Positions 10,073 through 19,529 of a DNA stretch of 64,000 nt are shown here, one piece after another. The position numbers were made by a program, and so were the translations under genes. The notes beneath the pieces are model-generated. The model was not told the DNA's origin. It worked only from the letters and a program-made list of their open reading frames with translations, and did no database searches. Position 1 is the first letter of the stretch, and every line of letters begins with the position of its first letter. Where the stretch lies: positions 62,001-126,000 of the forward strand of contig NZ_JAIWPT010000001.1 of the NCBI RefSeq assembly GCF_021191695.1, given 5' to 3'. Origin of the DNA: Proluteimonas luteida. GTDB lineage: Bacteria > Pseudomonadota > Gammaproteobacteria > Xanthomonadales > Xanthomonadaceae.

Positions 10073-10147
10073 CGGTGGCTCCTCGGGGGCGCGGCATGCC
10101 GTTCATGTGCGAGTCGGCATGCCGCATTCGTGACGGCACGGGACCGC

Positions 10148-10160
10148 TAGAATACGCCGC
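10148..10160 (+). promoter_or_regulatory. Probable -10 element directly before nfuA
   Basis: TAGAAT at 10148-10153 lies only 7 nt before the nfuA ATG at 10161. With normal spacing transcription would begin at or next to the A of the ATG, giving a leaderless or nearly leaderless mRNA. No ribosome-binding site is visible. The -35 box is weak. Confidence 0.5.
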
Positions 10161-10754
10161 ATGATCAACATGTCCGACAGCGCGCAGGCGCATTTCCGCA
10201 AACTGATCGAACGCGAGGCTCTGCCGGGGCTGGGCGTGCGCCTGTCCGCGGTGCATGCCGGTACCTCGCGCGCCGACGTGCGGCTGGAGTTCGCCGAGTC
10301 CGGCGACCTGCAGGGCGACGAATGGGCGATCGACTGCGAGGGCTTCACCCTGTGGCTCGACGCCGCCAGCGTGCCATTCCTCGATGGCGCCCAGATCGAC
10401 TACGAATCCCGCGCCACCGGCGGCCAGCTGCAGATCCGCGCGCCCAAGATCAAGGGCGAGGCGCCGCCCGAGGCGGCGTCGCTGGTCGAGCGCGTGCGCT
10501 GGCTGGTCGAGTACGAGGTCAACCCGCAGCTGGCCCAGCATCGCGGCCATGTCACGGTGCAGGAGGTCACGGCCGAAGGCGTCGTGGTGCTGCGCTTCGG
10601 CGGCGGCTGCCATGGCTGCGGCCTGGTCGACGTGACCCTGAAGCAGGGCATCGAGAAGACCCTGATGGAGAAGGCGCCGGGCGTGACCGCGGTACGCGAT
10701 GCGACCGATCACGACACCGGCGACGCGCCCTACATGCCGCGCGACGTCGCGTAA
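10161..10754 (+). CDS. nfuA: Fe-S biogenesis protein NfuA
   Basis: 197 aa. An N-terminal degenerate A-type scaffold domain (to about residue 100) is fused to a C-terminal Nfu domain with the cluster-binding motif CHGC at residues 150-153 ([20 protein letters not shown]). NfuA carries [4Fe-4S] clusters to target proteins, notably under oxidative stress or iron limitation. The length and both domains match the E. coli protein. Confidence 0.96.
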   Translation: MINMSDSAQAHFRKLIEREALPGLGVRLSAVHAGTSRADVRLEFAESGDLQGDEWAIDCEGFTLWLDAASVPFLDGAQIDYESRATGGQLQIRAPKIKGEAPPEAASLVERVRWLVEYEVNPQLAQHRGHVTVQEVTAEGVVVLRFGGGCHGCGLVDVTLKQGIEKTLMEKAPGVTAVRDATDHDTGDAPYMPRDVA

Positions 10755-10781
10755 CCGGCGCGCTCGGGCGATCACCACGGG

Positions 10782-12332
10782 ATGTTCTCCTCCGCCGATC
10801 TGATCGATGTGCTGCGCCGCCGGCGCCGACGGTCGATCAGGCCGGAAGCCGCGTCCGAAGGTTTTCCTGAAGGCTGGGCGAACTGGTTGTCGTCGATCCG
10901 CGCGCGCGCCGGCGCGGTGACCGGGGCCACGGCCGAGGCGATCGTCGCGGTGCTCGCCGGCCGGGCGCCGCCGCCGCGTCCGCGTCCGCGCATTCCCCGC
11001 AACCGGCTCGCGGCGTTGGCCAGCCTGGCCTATCCGCTGTGGCAGCCCGATCCGCCGGACGAGCGCGGCATGCGCATCGCCGCGCTGTCGACGACGCTGC
11101 TGATCCAGCTGTGCTGGATGCTGCTGCTGTTCTTCTTCATGCAGGCGCGCTTCTTCGATGTCGCGGCGCCGTCGCAACGCGGCGATGAGGTCGTGATCCA
11201 GGCTACCTTCATCGGCGACGGCACGCCCGAGGATGCGGCCGGCGGCGCGCCGGAGGAGGTCGTCGAGCTGCCGGCACCCGCCGATGCGCCGGCCACGGCC
11301 CCGTCACCGGCGGACACGGTGGCCGCCGCGCCATCGCCACCGGTTCCTGACGACGAGGTTCCGGCCGCGCAGCCGCTGGTGGTGACCGAGACGCCGCGTC
11401 CGGACATCGCGTTCCAGCTGCCGCCGCCGCGGCCGATCGACACGGCGCCGACCGTCGCCGTGCGCGAGCGGGAGATCCCGGCACCCGCGGTGCAGGCGGT
11501 CGAGGTGCCCGAGCGGCGCGCCGAGGTGGCGCCGGTTGCGGTGCCGGTGCCGACGCTGCCGGATGCGCAGGTCGAAGTCCGCGAGCGTGCGATCGTCATC
11601 GCGCGTTCCGAGGAGGTCGAGCGTCGTCCGGTGCAACTGCCGGCCATGCCTGCGCCGACGCCGCGTCGCGATGCGCCCGAGGTCGCGGTGACCCCGCGCG
11701 AGATTCCGCTGCGGACCTCGCCTGCGCCGGCTGCCGACACCTCGCAGCCCGCACCGGCGCCGTCGCCGTCACCCGCGTCGGGGACAGCGGGCACGCGACC
11801 GCAGGCCCCGGCCAGCGGGCAGGGCGCGCAGCCGGCCACGCCCGCTGGCGCCGCACCGTCGACGCGCGCCGCCGACGACTGGGGTGATGCCGCGCAGGCG
11901 CGTGACGGCGGCCAGCCGGGCAGCGCTTCGGGCCTGCTGGATGCGGAGGGCCGTCCCCGGCTGGCCGGCGGCGGCCGCGTCGGCGGCGGCCTGCCGCCCG
12001 GCACGATCACCGAGGATTTCGAGAAGATCGACCGCATGGGCACCTGGCTGCGGCGTCCGCCGACCGACTACCAGCCGACCAGCTTCGACCGTTTCTGGGT
12101 GCCGAGCGAAACGCTGCTGGAAGAATGGGTGCGGCGCAGCATCAAGACGGTGCTGATCCCGATTCCCGGTACCAGCAAGACCATCCAGTGCAATGTCGCG
12201 CTGCTGGCGTTCGGCGGCGGCTGCGGCATCAGCGACCCGAACATGCAGGACGTCGAGACCGACGGGCGGCCGCCACCGGACGTACCGTGGAAGCCGGAGC
12301 TGCAGGAGGACCAGGACAGCCTCGGCGGTTGA
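10782..12332 (+). CDS. Proline/alanine-rich membrane protein (TonB-like layout)
   Basis: 516 aa. A cytoplasmic basic N-terminus (DVLRRRRRRS) is followed by one strong transmembrane helix at about residues 100-120 (TTLLIQLCWMLLLFFFMQ). A long periplasmic Pro/Ala/Val-rich region (about 150-390) has repeated VxxREREIPAP-like segments. A folded C-terminal part has two Cys (IQCNVALLAFGGGCGI). The layout resembles TonB or other periplasm-spanning proteins, but I do not see a canonical TonB C-terminal domain. Homologues in xanthomonads are often called transmembrane repetitive protein. It starts 27 bp after nfuA and may be in the same transcript. Confidence 0.8.
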   Translation: MFSSADLIDVLRRRRRRSIRPEAASEGFPEGWANWLSSIRARAGAVTGATAEAIVAVLAGRAPPPRPRPRIPRNRLAALASLAYPLWQPDPPDERGMRIAALSTTLLIQLCWMLLLFFFMQARFFDVAAPSQRGDEVVIQATFIGDGTPEDAAGGAPEEVVELPAPADAPATAPSPADTVAAAPSPPVPDDEVPAAQPLVVTETPRPDIAFQLPPPRPIDTAPTVAVREREIPAPAVQAVEVPERRAEVAPVAVPVPTLPDAQVEVRERAIVIARSEEVERRPVQLPAMPAPTPRRDAPEVAVTPREIPLRTSPAPAADTSQPAPAPSPSPASGTAGTRPQAPASGQGAQPATPAGAAPSTRAADDWGDAAQARDGGQPGSASGLLDAEGRPRLAGGGRVGGGLPPGTITEDFEKIDRMGTWLRRPPTDYQPTSFDRFWVPSETLLEEWVRRSIKTVLIPIPGTSKTIQCNVALLAFGGGCGISDPNMQDVETDGRPPPDVPWKPELQEDQDSLGG

Positions 12333-12470
12333 TGGTCGTCCTGCCGGCGATGCCGGGACGGGGCACACCGGCAATGTCAGGGACAATCGGCGCCCGCGCT
12401 TCCTGCGCGCGTTCGACGCCGGGCAGGCGCGCTGGCGATGTCGTCGGGGCGGCCGGGGCGGGAGGTCCCG

Positions 12471-13523
12471 TCAGGGCGCATGGGACGCGGCGTGGTCGTG
12501 CGCATGGTCGCCGCGCAATGCCAGCGCCCGGTAGGCGACCGATTCGGCATGGCCGAGCGCCGCATCGGCGCCGCGCGGCCGCTGTGCGCCCGCCGGCCGG
12601 TCGAGCACCAGTTCGGCGCCGAGTCCGGCATAGAGATAGCGGTCGCCGTAGGCGCGCTGCAGTGCGGCGAAGGTCGGCTCGCCGGTGCAGTGTCCCGGCG
12701 CGATGAAGTCGATGTCGTAGGGCGCGAGCGCGGCGATGACGTCCGCGATCGCGGCATCGTCGGCATTGACGTAGTGGAAGCCGCCGATCACCAGGTGGAT
12801 GTCCGGATCGAGCTTCGCGGCCTCGGCCACGATCACCGGCAGGCCGGGGTGCGAGCAGCCGACGACCAGCAGCAGGCCCTCGGGCGTGCGCACCGCCAGC
12901 GACAGTTCGCGCAGTTCGCGCGTGCCGGGCACGTCGGACACGGTGGCGATGGCCCAGACGCCGGGCGCGAGCTCGGTGGTCTCCGCGATCGGGTGCAGGT
13001 TGGCGCCGGGCCAGGCGCTGCCGAAGTGCAGGGTCTCCGCGGGCTCGCCGTCGAAGTAGCGCTGGCGCGTGGGGAGGGAAGCGTCCTTGCGGTAGAAGGT
13101 CGACGGCAGCGACGAGCCATAGATGCCGAAGCCTTCCTGCGGCGCATGGATGGCGATGCCGGGGTTGGCGGCCAGCAGCACGGCCAGTCCGGCCATGTGG
13201 TCGGCGTGCCGGTGCGACATCACCACCATGTCGAGGTCCGCGAGGTCGATGCCCTTGGCCGCGACGTTGCGCGCGAACACCCCGGCGTCGTTGCCGGTAT
13301 CGAACAGGATGCGACGGCCGCCGGCCTCGATCAGCGCGGCGAAGCCCCAGTCCTTCTCCAGCGTGCCGTGCGCCGGCGCCGCGTCGTCGCCGAACGCGTC
13401 GTAGAGCACGGTGATCTTCGGCGGCGCGGTATCGGCGGCGAGCGCCGGTGCGAACGCGGACAACAGGCCGAGGAGCACGGCGACGGACAGAAGAAACGGA
13501 GCGGATCGCAGCGGACGACGCAT
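12471..13523 (-). CDS. Exported MBL-fold metallohydrolase
   Basis: 350 aa with a signal peptide (MRRPLRSAPFLLSVAVLLGLLSAFAPALA). The metal motif HRHADH lies in VVMSHRHADHMAGL, preceded by ILFDTGNDAG. VVGCSHPGL and FIAPGHCTGE supply further ligands. This is the COG1237-type branch of the metallo-beta-lactamase fold (7,8-dihydropterin-6-methyl transferase-like proteins), though most of those are cytosolic. The C-terminus is His-rich (GDHAHDHAASHAP). The substrate is unknown. The ATG at 13523 gives a clean signal peptide; the frame is open to 13613. Confidence 0.85.
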   Translation of the reverse strand: MRRPLRSAPFLLSVAVLLGLLSAFAPALAADTAPPKITVLYDAFGDDAAPAHGTLEKDWGFAALIEAGGRRILFDTGNDAGVFARNVAAKGIDLADLDMVVMSHRHADHMAGLAVLLAANPGIAIHAPQEGFGIYGSSLPSTFYRKDASLPTRQRYFDGEPAETLHFGSAWPGANLHPIAETTELAPGVWAIATVSDVPGTRELRELSLAVRTPEGLLLVVGCSHPGLPVIVAEAAKLDPDIHLVIGGFHYVNADDAAIADVIAALAPYDIDFIAPGHCTGEPTFAALQRAYGDRYLYAGLGAELVLDRPAGAQRPRGADAALGHAESVAYRALALRGDHAHDHAASHAP

Positions 13524-13678
13524 GACGGATCTCCAGATGTGCCGCGGACAGCCTAGCGCGGTGGGGATGCCCGGGGCCATGGGCCACCGGCGCAGGACAT
13601 GACGCAATGGCATGTCCTCATGCCGTCACGGCATCTGCGGCGCCGTCCGGGAATCCCGGGCGCAGGCGAGCGGACGTT

Positions 13679-14389
13679 TCAGAACCGCTCGCCGGGCGGC
13701 AGGTAGCGCCAGGTGCCGACGTCCATCTTCGCCAGGCCGATGCGGCCGATGCGCAGCCGCTTGATGCCGACGGCGCGCAGGCCGACCTGCGCGCACATGC
13801 GTTGCAACTGGCCCGGGCGCACCTGCTTGATCGCGAACCGCAGCCGCTGCTCGCTCTGCCGGCTGACCTTGCATGGCGGCAGCGGCCAGCCGTTGTCGTC
13901 GAGTCCGCCGCGCGACAGCTGCGCGAGCGCATACGGCGGCAACGTGCCCTCGACCTCGACGATGTACTCCTGTTCCAGGTGTGCGGTGTCCTCGGTCAGG
14001 CGACGCCGCGCGCGATGGTCCTGGGTCAGTACCAACAGGCCGCTGGCCTCGGCATCCAGCGGCATCGGCGCCGCCAGCCGGTGGAAATGCCGCCTGAGGA
14101 CCGCCTGGTCGAGCATGTCGAGGCCGCTGCGGCTGGCCGGCGTGGCCAGCGCGATCGCGGCCTCGCTGTCGATGCCTGCGGGTTTGTGCAGCAGCAGCGT
14201 CGCCGGCGCCACCTCGCCGAGGCGCGCGTCGGGTGCGAGCACCACCTGCTGGCCGTCGATCGGATGCTGCGGCGCGTCGACCGTCTCGCCGTCCACGCGC
14301 ACCCAGCCGCCCTCGATGTACTGGCGTGCGTCGCCGCGGGAGCAGCCGAGCAGGGCGGCGAGGTGCTTGTCGAGGCGGATCGGCGTCAT
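13679..14389 (-). CDS. rRNA pseudouridine synthase, RsuA/RluF family
   Basis: 236 aa. An N-terminal S4 domain (IRLDKHLAALLGCSRGDARQYIEGG) precedes the catalytic domain with D112 in PMPLDAEASGLLVLTQD. VGLRAVGIKRLRIGRIGLAKM, the final RsuA-family block, is near the end. The canonical motif is GRLDxxTxGLLLLT; here the Arg before LD is Pro, so the motif is divergent although the Asp is kept. RluF modifies U2604 of 23S rRNA; the exact target here is unproven. Confidence 0.85.
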   Translation of the reverse strand: MTPIRLDKHLAALLGCSRGDARQYIEGGWVRVDGETVDAPQHPIDGQQVVLAPDARLGEVAPATLLLHKPAGIDSEAAIALATPASRSGLDMLDQAVLRRHFHRLAAPMPLDAEASGLLVLTQDHRARRRLTEDTAHLEQEYIVEVEGTLPPYALAQLSRGGLDDNGWPLPPCKVSRQSEQRLRFAIKQVRPGQLQRMCAQVGLRAVGIKRLRIGRIGLAKMDVGTWRYLPPGERF

Positions 14390-14666
14390 CTGGCGGCTCT
14401 TCGGCGACGCGCGTTCTTCCGCGCCGCTTGTTCGGTAGCGGCTGGGAGTGTACGCGTCGCGCACCGTGGCCGCCGGCCGGGCCGGGCGGCGATGTGCGTT
14501 GCACGGCCGGTAGCCGGTGGCTGGGGCCGCGCGCGGTGCGGTCCCACGGCAGGCCTGCCGGACAGGGGCGACCTGTCTCCGCGGCGGCGCAGCCGGTATC
14601 CTCGCGGGTCGATGGTTTCGTCGGCAACGACGCAGGCCACCCGCCATCCTTCCCGGAGATACCGAT

Positions 14667-16790
14667 TTGAAGAAGACACTGCTGTCCATGGCCACCGCGT
14701 TCGCGCTGACGATGACGGCGACGGCCGTCGCCCACGACCACCGCTGCCTCGACGAGGCCTGCGACCTGCAGGCGCTGTTCCAGACCGGGGACGGCAGCGC
14801 CGGCGGGGTCGAAATCGACGTGGTGGCCGCCCAGCGCCTCGGCACCTGGGGCATCGATACGGCCGGCATGGACACCAGCGTCAAGCCCGGAGACGACTTC
14901 TTCGGCTACGTCAACGGCACATGGGCGAAGACCACGCAGATCCCCGCCGACAAGTCGAGCTATGGCGCGTTCCTGGTGCTGCGCGACCTGTCGGAGGCGC
15001 GCGTGCGGCAACTGGTCGAGGGTTATCCGGCCGGCGATCCGGCGACCGGCGGCGACCAGGCCAAGGTGGCCGCGCTGTATGCCGGTTTCATGGACGAGGC
15101 TGCGATCGAGGCGCTGGGTGCCGAGCCGCTGGCACCGAAGCTCGCGGCGATCCGCGCGGCGACCGACAGGGACGCGCTGGCGGCGCTGATGGGCGCGCAG
15201 CGCGGCGATTTCGGCCGCAGCTTCTTCGGCCTGGGCGTTTCCGACGACCAGCGCGATCCCGACCGCTACACCCTGTACCTGAGCCAGTCGGGCCTGGGCC
15301 TCGGGGATCGTGAGATGTACCTGCGCGAGAACTTCGCGCCGCAGCGCGAGCGCTACCAGGCCTACATCGCCGAGCTGCTGGAACTGGCCGGCTGGGACAA
15401 TCCCGCGCAGAGCGCCGAGGCGATCCTCGCGCTGGAAACGCGCATCGCCGACGCACACTGGACCCGCGCCGAAAGCCGCGACCGCGACAAGACCTACAAC
15501 CCGCTGGAACTGTCGGCGTTCGACACCGCCGCACCCGGCTTCCCGTGGACGGCGTTCTTCGCCGCCGCCGGCGTCGACCATGCGCCGCGCGCCGTGGTCC
15601 GCCAGGACACCGCGATCCCGAAGATCGCCGCGATCTTCGCCGACACCGATGTCGCCACGTTGCAGGCCTGGCAGGCGTTCAGCACCGTCGACGCGGCCGC
15701 GCCGCTGCTGTCGCGCGCGTTCTCCGACGCGCAGTTCGAGTTCCGTTCGAAGTTCCTGTCCGGCCAGCCGGAGCAGCGCGAGCGCTGGAAGCGCGGCATC
15801 GCATTCGCCGACGGCGCAATGGGCGAGGCGATCGGCCGCGACTACGTGCAGCTGTACTTCCCGCCCGACGCCAAGGCCAAGATGGACGAACTGGTCGCCA
15901 ACGTGAAGGTCGCGATGGGCGCGCGCCTGGATGCGCTGGATTGGATGGGCGACGCCACCAAGGTCGAGGCGCGCAAGAAGCTGCAGGGCTTCGGCCTGAA
16001 GATCGGGCACCCGGACACCTGGCGCGACTACAGCGGGCTGGAGGTCGTCTCCGGCGACCTGTTCGGCAATGCCGGACGCTCGCTGCGCTTCGAGTGGGAT
16101 TTCAGTCGCGCCCGCATCGGCCAGTCGGTCGACAAGGGCGAGTGGGGCATGACCCCGCAGACGGTCAACGCCTACTACTCGCCGGTCAAGAACGAGATCG
16201 TGTTCCCGGCGGCGATCCTGCAGCCGCCGTTCTTCGATCCCGATGCCGACCCGGCGGTCAACTACGGTGCGATCGGCGGCGTGATCGGCCACGAGATCAT
16301 CCACGGCTTCGACGACCAGGGCCGCAAGTCCGATGGCGACGGCCTGCTGCGCGACTGGTGGACCGCCGAGGACGCGCGCAAGTTCGAGGCCCAGGCCGAG
16401 AAGCTCGGCGCCCAGTACGAGGCCTACGTGTTCCCGCAGCTGCCGGGCATGCACATCAACGGCAAGGTGGCGATGGGCGAGAACATCGGCGACCTGGGCG
16501 GCATCACCATCGCGCTGGAGGCCTTCCGGCGCTCGCTCGACGGCCAGCCGGCGACGGAGATCGACGGCTTCAGCGGCGAGCAGCGGCTGTTCATGGGCTG
16601 GGCACAAGTCTGGCGCACGCTGTGGCGCGACGATGCGCTGCGCCAGCAACTGGTCAACGGCACCCACTCGCCGGGCCAGATCCGCGCGTTCGCGCCGTTG
16701 CGCAACGTCGATGCCTGGTACGACGCGTTCGACGTGACCGAGGGCGACACCCTGTGGATCGCGCCGGAGGACCGCGTCCGGATCTGGTGA
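14667..16790 (+). CDS. M13-family metallopeptidase (PepO/neprilysin-like), exported
   Basis: 707 aa from a TTG start with GGAG placed 8 nt upstream; this start gives a normal signal peptide (KKTLLSMATAFALTMTATAVA). The zinc site is H542-E543-x-x-H546 (GVIGHEIIHGFDDQGR), with E605 and D609 in GENIGDLGG. NAYYSPVKNEIVFPAA is the substrate-binding block. It cleaves peptides on the amino side of hydrophobic residues in the periplasm or outside. The C-terminus ends RVRIW, matching the family's conserved terminal Trp. An upstream extension of 50 codons in frame is unlikely to be translated. Confidence 0.95.
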   Translation: MKKTLLSMATAFALTMTATAVAHDHRCLDEACDLQALFQTGDGSAGGVEIDVVAAQRLGTWGIDTAGMDTSVKPGDDFFGYVNGTWAKTTQIPADKSSYGAFLVLRDLSEARVRQLVEGYPAGDPATGGDQAKVAALYAGFMDEAAIEALGAEPLAPKLAAIRAATDRDALAALMGAQRGDFGRSFFGLGVSDDQRDPDRYTLYLSQSGLGLGDREMYLRENFAPQRERYQAYIAELLELAGWDNPAQSAEAILALETRIADAHWTRAESRDRDKTYNPLELSAFDTAAPGFPWTAFFAAAGVDHAPRAVVRQDTAIPKIAAIFADTDVATLQAWQAFSTVDAAAPLLSRAFSDAQFEFRSKFLSGQPEQRERWKRGIAFADGAMGEAIGRDYVQLYFPPDAKAKMDELVANVKVAMGARLDALDWMGDATKVEARKKLQGFGLKIGHPDTWRDYSGLEVVSGDLFGNAGRSLRFEWDFSRARIGQSVDKGEWGMTPQTVNAYYSPVKNEIVFPAAILQPPFFDPDADPAVNYGAIGGVIGHEIIHGFDDQGRKSDGDGLLRDWWTAEDARKFEAQAEKLGAQYEAYVFPQLPGMHINGKVAMGENIGDLGGITIALEAFRRSLDGQPATEIDGFSGEQRLFMGWAQVWRTLWRDDALRQQLVNGTHSPGQIRAFAPLRNVDAWYDAFDVTEGDTLWIAPEDRVRIW

Positions 16791-16814
16791 TCCGGCGGGT
16801 TTCCGGTACATGGA

Positions 16815-16838
16815 GAAAGGGCGCGCAAGCGCCCTTTC
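16815..16838. terminator. Terminator between convergent M13 peptidase and 16886 gene
   Basis: A 10-bp perfect stem (GAAAGGGCGC with GCGCCCTTTC) has a GCAA tetraloop and is followed by CCTT. It lies 24 bp after the peptidase stop and 47 bp from the stop of the gene on the other strand, so it can serve both. Confidence 0.75.
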
Positions 16839-16885
16839 CCTTGGTCCGGGCCCGGCGCACCGCCGCACGAATTGCCGGTGGCGGT

Positions 16886-17629
16886 TCAGGCGGTCCTGGC
16901 TGCCGCGCGTCGCACCGGTTTGACGATGGCCTGCTTCGCCACGGTCTTCCTGGCTACCGTGCCGGCCACGCGCTTGGCGGTCTTGAGCGGCACCACCTTG
17001 GTGACCAGGGTTTTCGGCAGTTCCTCGTACTGCACCGTCACCACGATGGTGTCCTTGCGGATTTCGATGGAGGTCGCATCCAGCGCCACCTGGGCCTGCG
17101 GGTGGCGCCGCAACAGCTCCGCAACCGCCTTCTGCACCTCGACGCGCAGCCGCGCCGCCAGTTCGTTGCGCACCTGCGCGCGGATCATGCCGATGACGAT
17201 GTTGCGCAGGGTACCGGTGAAATCGACGATCTTCGCCGCCAGGCTGGCGTTCCAGGTGAAGTTGAAGTTCTGCAGGTCGGTGTCGATGTGGCCGTTGCGC
17301 ACCGACACGAAGATGTCGCCGCTGAAGGTGCCGTCGAAATAGTCGTTGTGCACCGGAACGTCCTTGTGTACCGCCCAGCCACCGCGGACGTGGATGCGGC
17401 CGGGATGCGCGGCGATGCCGGGCGAGAGCGATCGCTCATTCTTGCGGTGCTTGGCCTGGGCGCGGATCGCGCGGCCGAAGGCCACCTCCGCGGTTTCATG
17501 GCGTTCGAACGGTGACTTGTTCTGCTTCCATCGGTTCATCGTCCCGTTCCAGACCACCTGGCGTAGGCCGTCGGCTGGCAGGAAGGCACGGAAATGGGAA
17601 AACGGGATCTGGAACGTGTGCTGCGGCAT
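16886..17629 (-). CDS. Hypothetical basic protein
   Basis: 247 aa. No family was recognised with confidence. The N-terminal half has short beta-like stretches (GDIFVSVRNGHIDTDLQNFNF). A middle helix is rich in Arg and Ala (IGMIRAQVRNELAARLRVEV). The Lys/Ala-rich tail (TAKRVAGTVARKTVAKQAIV) resembles histone-like tails of DNA- or RNA-binding proteins. It looks cytosolic. It is convergent with the M13 peptidase gene. Confidence 0.7.
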   Translation of the reverse strand: MPQHTFQIPFSHFRAFLPADGLRQVVWNGTMNRWKQNKSPFERHETAEVAFGRAIRAQAKHRKNERSLSPGIAAHPGRIHVRGGWAVHKDVPVHNDYFDGTFSGDIFVSVRNGHIDTDLQNFNFTWNASLAAKIVDFTGTLRNIVIGMIRAQVRNELAARLRVEVQKAVAELLRRHPQAQVALDATSIEIRKDTIVVTVQYEELPKTLVTKVVPLKTAKRVAGTVARKTVAKQAIVKPVRRAAARTA

Positions 17630-18060
17630 CGTCTTGTCACTCCATGTGTCGCGCGTGTGCGCACGGTCGGCTGCATAACGGCGCGGGCGCCGGCATCGGT
17701 TGCCGGAGGGCCGCTGCCATTGACGAACAACGCAGCCGGGACCGGGCAGCGGACACCGGTGCGCGTATTCCGTGACAGCGCATATGGACCGGTGTACGCA
17801 GGTGGCCGATGCCGGGAGGGCGTCGGCGCAGCCGGAAGTGGCAATGGCGGTGCGTTCGCGACACCCGCGCCCAGATGCAGCAGGGCCGCGATCGCGGCCC
17901 TGCGAGGAGGTGTCGATGCCGGGCGTGCCGTGGCGCAACGCCCGACGAGCGGGGATGGACCGCTCGGAGGTTGAGAGTAAATCGAACGCCGCAGCGAGAG
18001 CGCCGCCGTCACGGGCGTTCGGCGGCGACCGCAATAGGCGGGCGAACTGCTTTCGGCCTC
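17630..18060. other. 431-bp intergenic stretch with a 24-bp palindrome
   Basis: I see no convincing gene here; the open frames are GC-rich noise. The one clear structure is a perfect 24-bp palindrome at 17880-17903 centred on CGATCG, with the shape of a hairpin. It lies 157 bp past the nitroreductase stop codon, so it may end that transcript. The remainder should hold the promoter of the gene that starts at 17629. Confidence 0.5.
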
Positions 18061-18660
18061 TCAGCCGAAGACGCGGAACCGGGTGGCGTCGTCGATGTAG
18101 GTCTTCTCGCCGATCGGCGCCTCGTGCGAGCCGAACGGCATCTGCGCGCGCAGCTTCCAGCTGGCCGGCAGCTTCCATTCGGCGGCGGCCGCGGCGTCGG
18201 GCAGCGGGTTGTAGTGCTGCAGGCTGGCGCCGATGCCGGCTTCCGACAGCGCGGTCCACACCGCGTACTGGGCGATGCCGCTGGCATGCTCGGACCAGAC
18301 CGGGAAATTGTCGGCGTACAGCGGGAACTGTTCCTGCAGGCCCTTGATCACGTCCTGGTCCTCGTAGAACAGCACGGTGCCGATGCCCGCGGCGAAGCCG
18401 TCGATCTTGGCCTCGGTCGGGGCGAAGGCCTCCGCCGGCACGACCGCGCGCAGCGCGTCCTTGACCAGGTCCCAGAACCGGACGCTCTGGTCTCCGAACA
18501 GGATCACCGCGCGCGAACTCTGCGAGTTGAACGAGGAGGGGGCCTGCTTGATCGCGGTTTCGATGAGGTCGGTGATCTGGTCTTTCGACAGGGTCACGTT
18601 CCTGCCGATGCTGTACTGGGTGCGGCGGCGCTTGGCCGTTTCGAGGAAGGCATTGGTCAT
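18061..18660 (-). CDS. Nitroreductase-family protein (FMN oxidoreductase)
   Basis: 199 aa. It begins with the family pattern RRRTQYSIGRNV for the FMN phosphate, followed by IKQAPSSFNSQSSRAVIL. The C-terminal part contains KLRAQMPFGSHEAPIGEKTY. The length and motifs fit the Frm2/HBN1-like branch of the nitroreductase superfamily, which has one flavin per subunit and acts as a dimer. Substrate unknown. It is a single gene with a 281-bp region upstream. Confidence 0.88.
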   Translation of the reverse strand: MTNAFLETAKRRRTQYSIGRNVTLSKDQITDLIETAIKQAPSSFNSQSSRAVILFGDQSVRFWDLVKDALRAVVPAEAFAPTEAKIDGFAAGIGTVLFYEDQDVIKGLQEQFPLYADNFPVWSEHASGIAQYAVWTALSEAGIGASLQHYNPLPDAAAAAEWKLPASWKLRAQMPFGSHEAPIGEKTYIDDATRFRVFG

Positions 18661-18941
18661 GGGAGTGCTCGGTGTCCGGGAGGGGAGGCGCCGCGTGGTT
18701 GCGTTCCATATCGCGGCGTGGATTCAAGTGTGGCGTCGCCTCCGGCCGGCAACGACCGGCGCGTCCGGAATGGATCGTTGCGTCAGTGGCCGCGCAAGAA
18801 CTCGCCGCCCCCGCCGCAAGCACTCGGCACGGCAAGCGCATGCATGGCGAATGCGCGCGGTCCATGCCCGAATGTCGCGGCAGCGGGGCGGCGGCGATCG
18901 CGCCCGCTATCATGGCGGCTCCACGATGACGGGCCGGAACG

Positions 18942-19478
18942 ATGCGCAATCCCCTGCAGGAACAGTTGCTGAAGGCCGGCCTGGTCAAGAAGGGCAAGGT
19001 GGCGCAGGTGGTGCGCGAGCAGGCGAAGGCGCGCCAGGGCAAGCAGCCGCCCGCGCCGTCGCCGGCGCAGCAGGAGATCGAACGCCTGCGGCAGGAGAAG
19101 GCCGGGCGCGACCGCGCGCTGGCTGCCGAACACAACCGGCAGGCGCGGATCCGCGAACAGAAACTGCAGGCACGGCAGCTGATCCTTGATGCCAGGGTGT
19201 CGCCGGAGGGCGAGCGGCTCTACCGCTTCGCCACGGCCAGTGCGACGGGCAGCGTGATCGTCGGCGATGCGCAGGCACGGCAGTTGGCCAGTGGCGCGCT
19301 GGTGATCGCGGCGCTGGATGGCGGCCATGCGGTGATTCCGCGTGCGGTCGCCGACAAGGTGCGTGCGCGCGACCCCGATGCGATCGTCGTCGATCACGCG
19401 GCCATGCCGCAGGTCGACGACGGCGACGGGACCTACGACGATCCGCGCTTCGCGGTACCGGACGACTTGGTCTGGTAG
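18942..19478 (+). CDS. DUF2058 protein (YaiL family)
   Basis: 178 aa. The N-terminus MRNPLQEQLLKAGLVKKGKVAQ is diagnostic of DUF2058, and a highly charged helical segment follows (about residues 22-75). The C-terminal globular part ends with YDDPRFAVPDDLVW, again typical. The family has been called nucleoprotein/polynucleotide-associated, but a role is not established. A single gene with a ribosome-binding region before the ATG. Confidence 0.9.
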   Translation: MRNPLQEQLLKAGLVKKGKVAQVVREQAKARQGKQPPAPSPAQQEIERLRQEKAGRDRALAAEHNRQARIREQKLQARQLILDARVSPEGERLYRFATASATGSVIVGDAQARQLASGALVIAALDGGHAVIPRAVADKVRARDPDAIVVDHAAMPQVDDGDGTYDDPRFAVPDDLVW

Positions 19479-19529
19479 CCGGCCGGCGCCCGGCCGGACG
19501 CGCGACGCCGACGCAAGCCCGCGCTGCCG

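Noticed and set aside
8820..11177. Long minus-strand frame upstream of the DUF6624 gene
   Set aside because: Beyond the ATG at 9734 it runs through the pterin dehydratase, nfuA and the next gene in wrong frames. The signal peptide starts at 9734.
13626..16868. A 1080-codon open frame on the minus strand
   Set aside because: It is antisense to the M13 peptidase and only its end overlaps real coding sequence in another frame. Very high GC keeps antisense frames open; no protein-like motifs are present.
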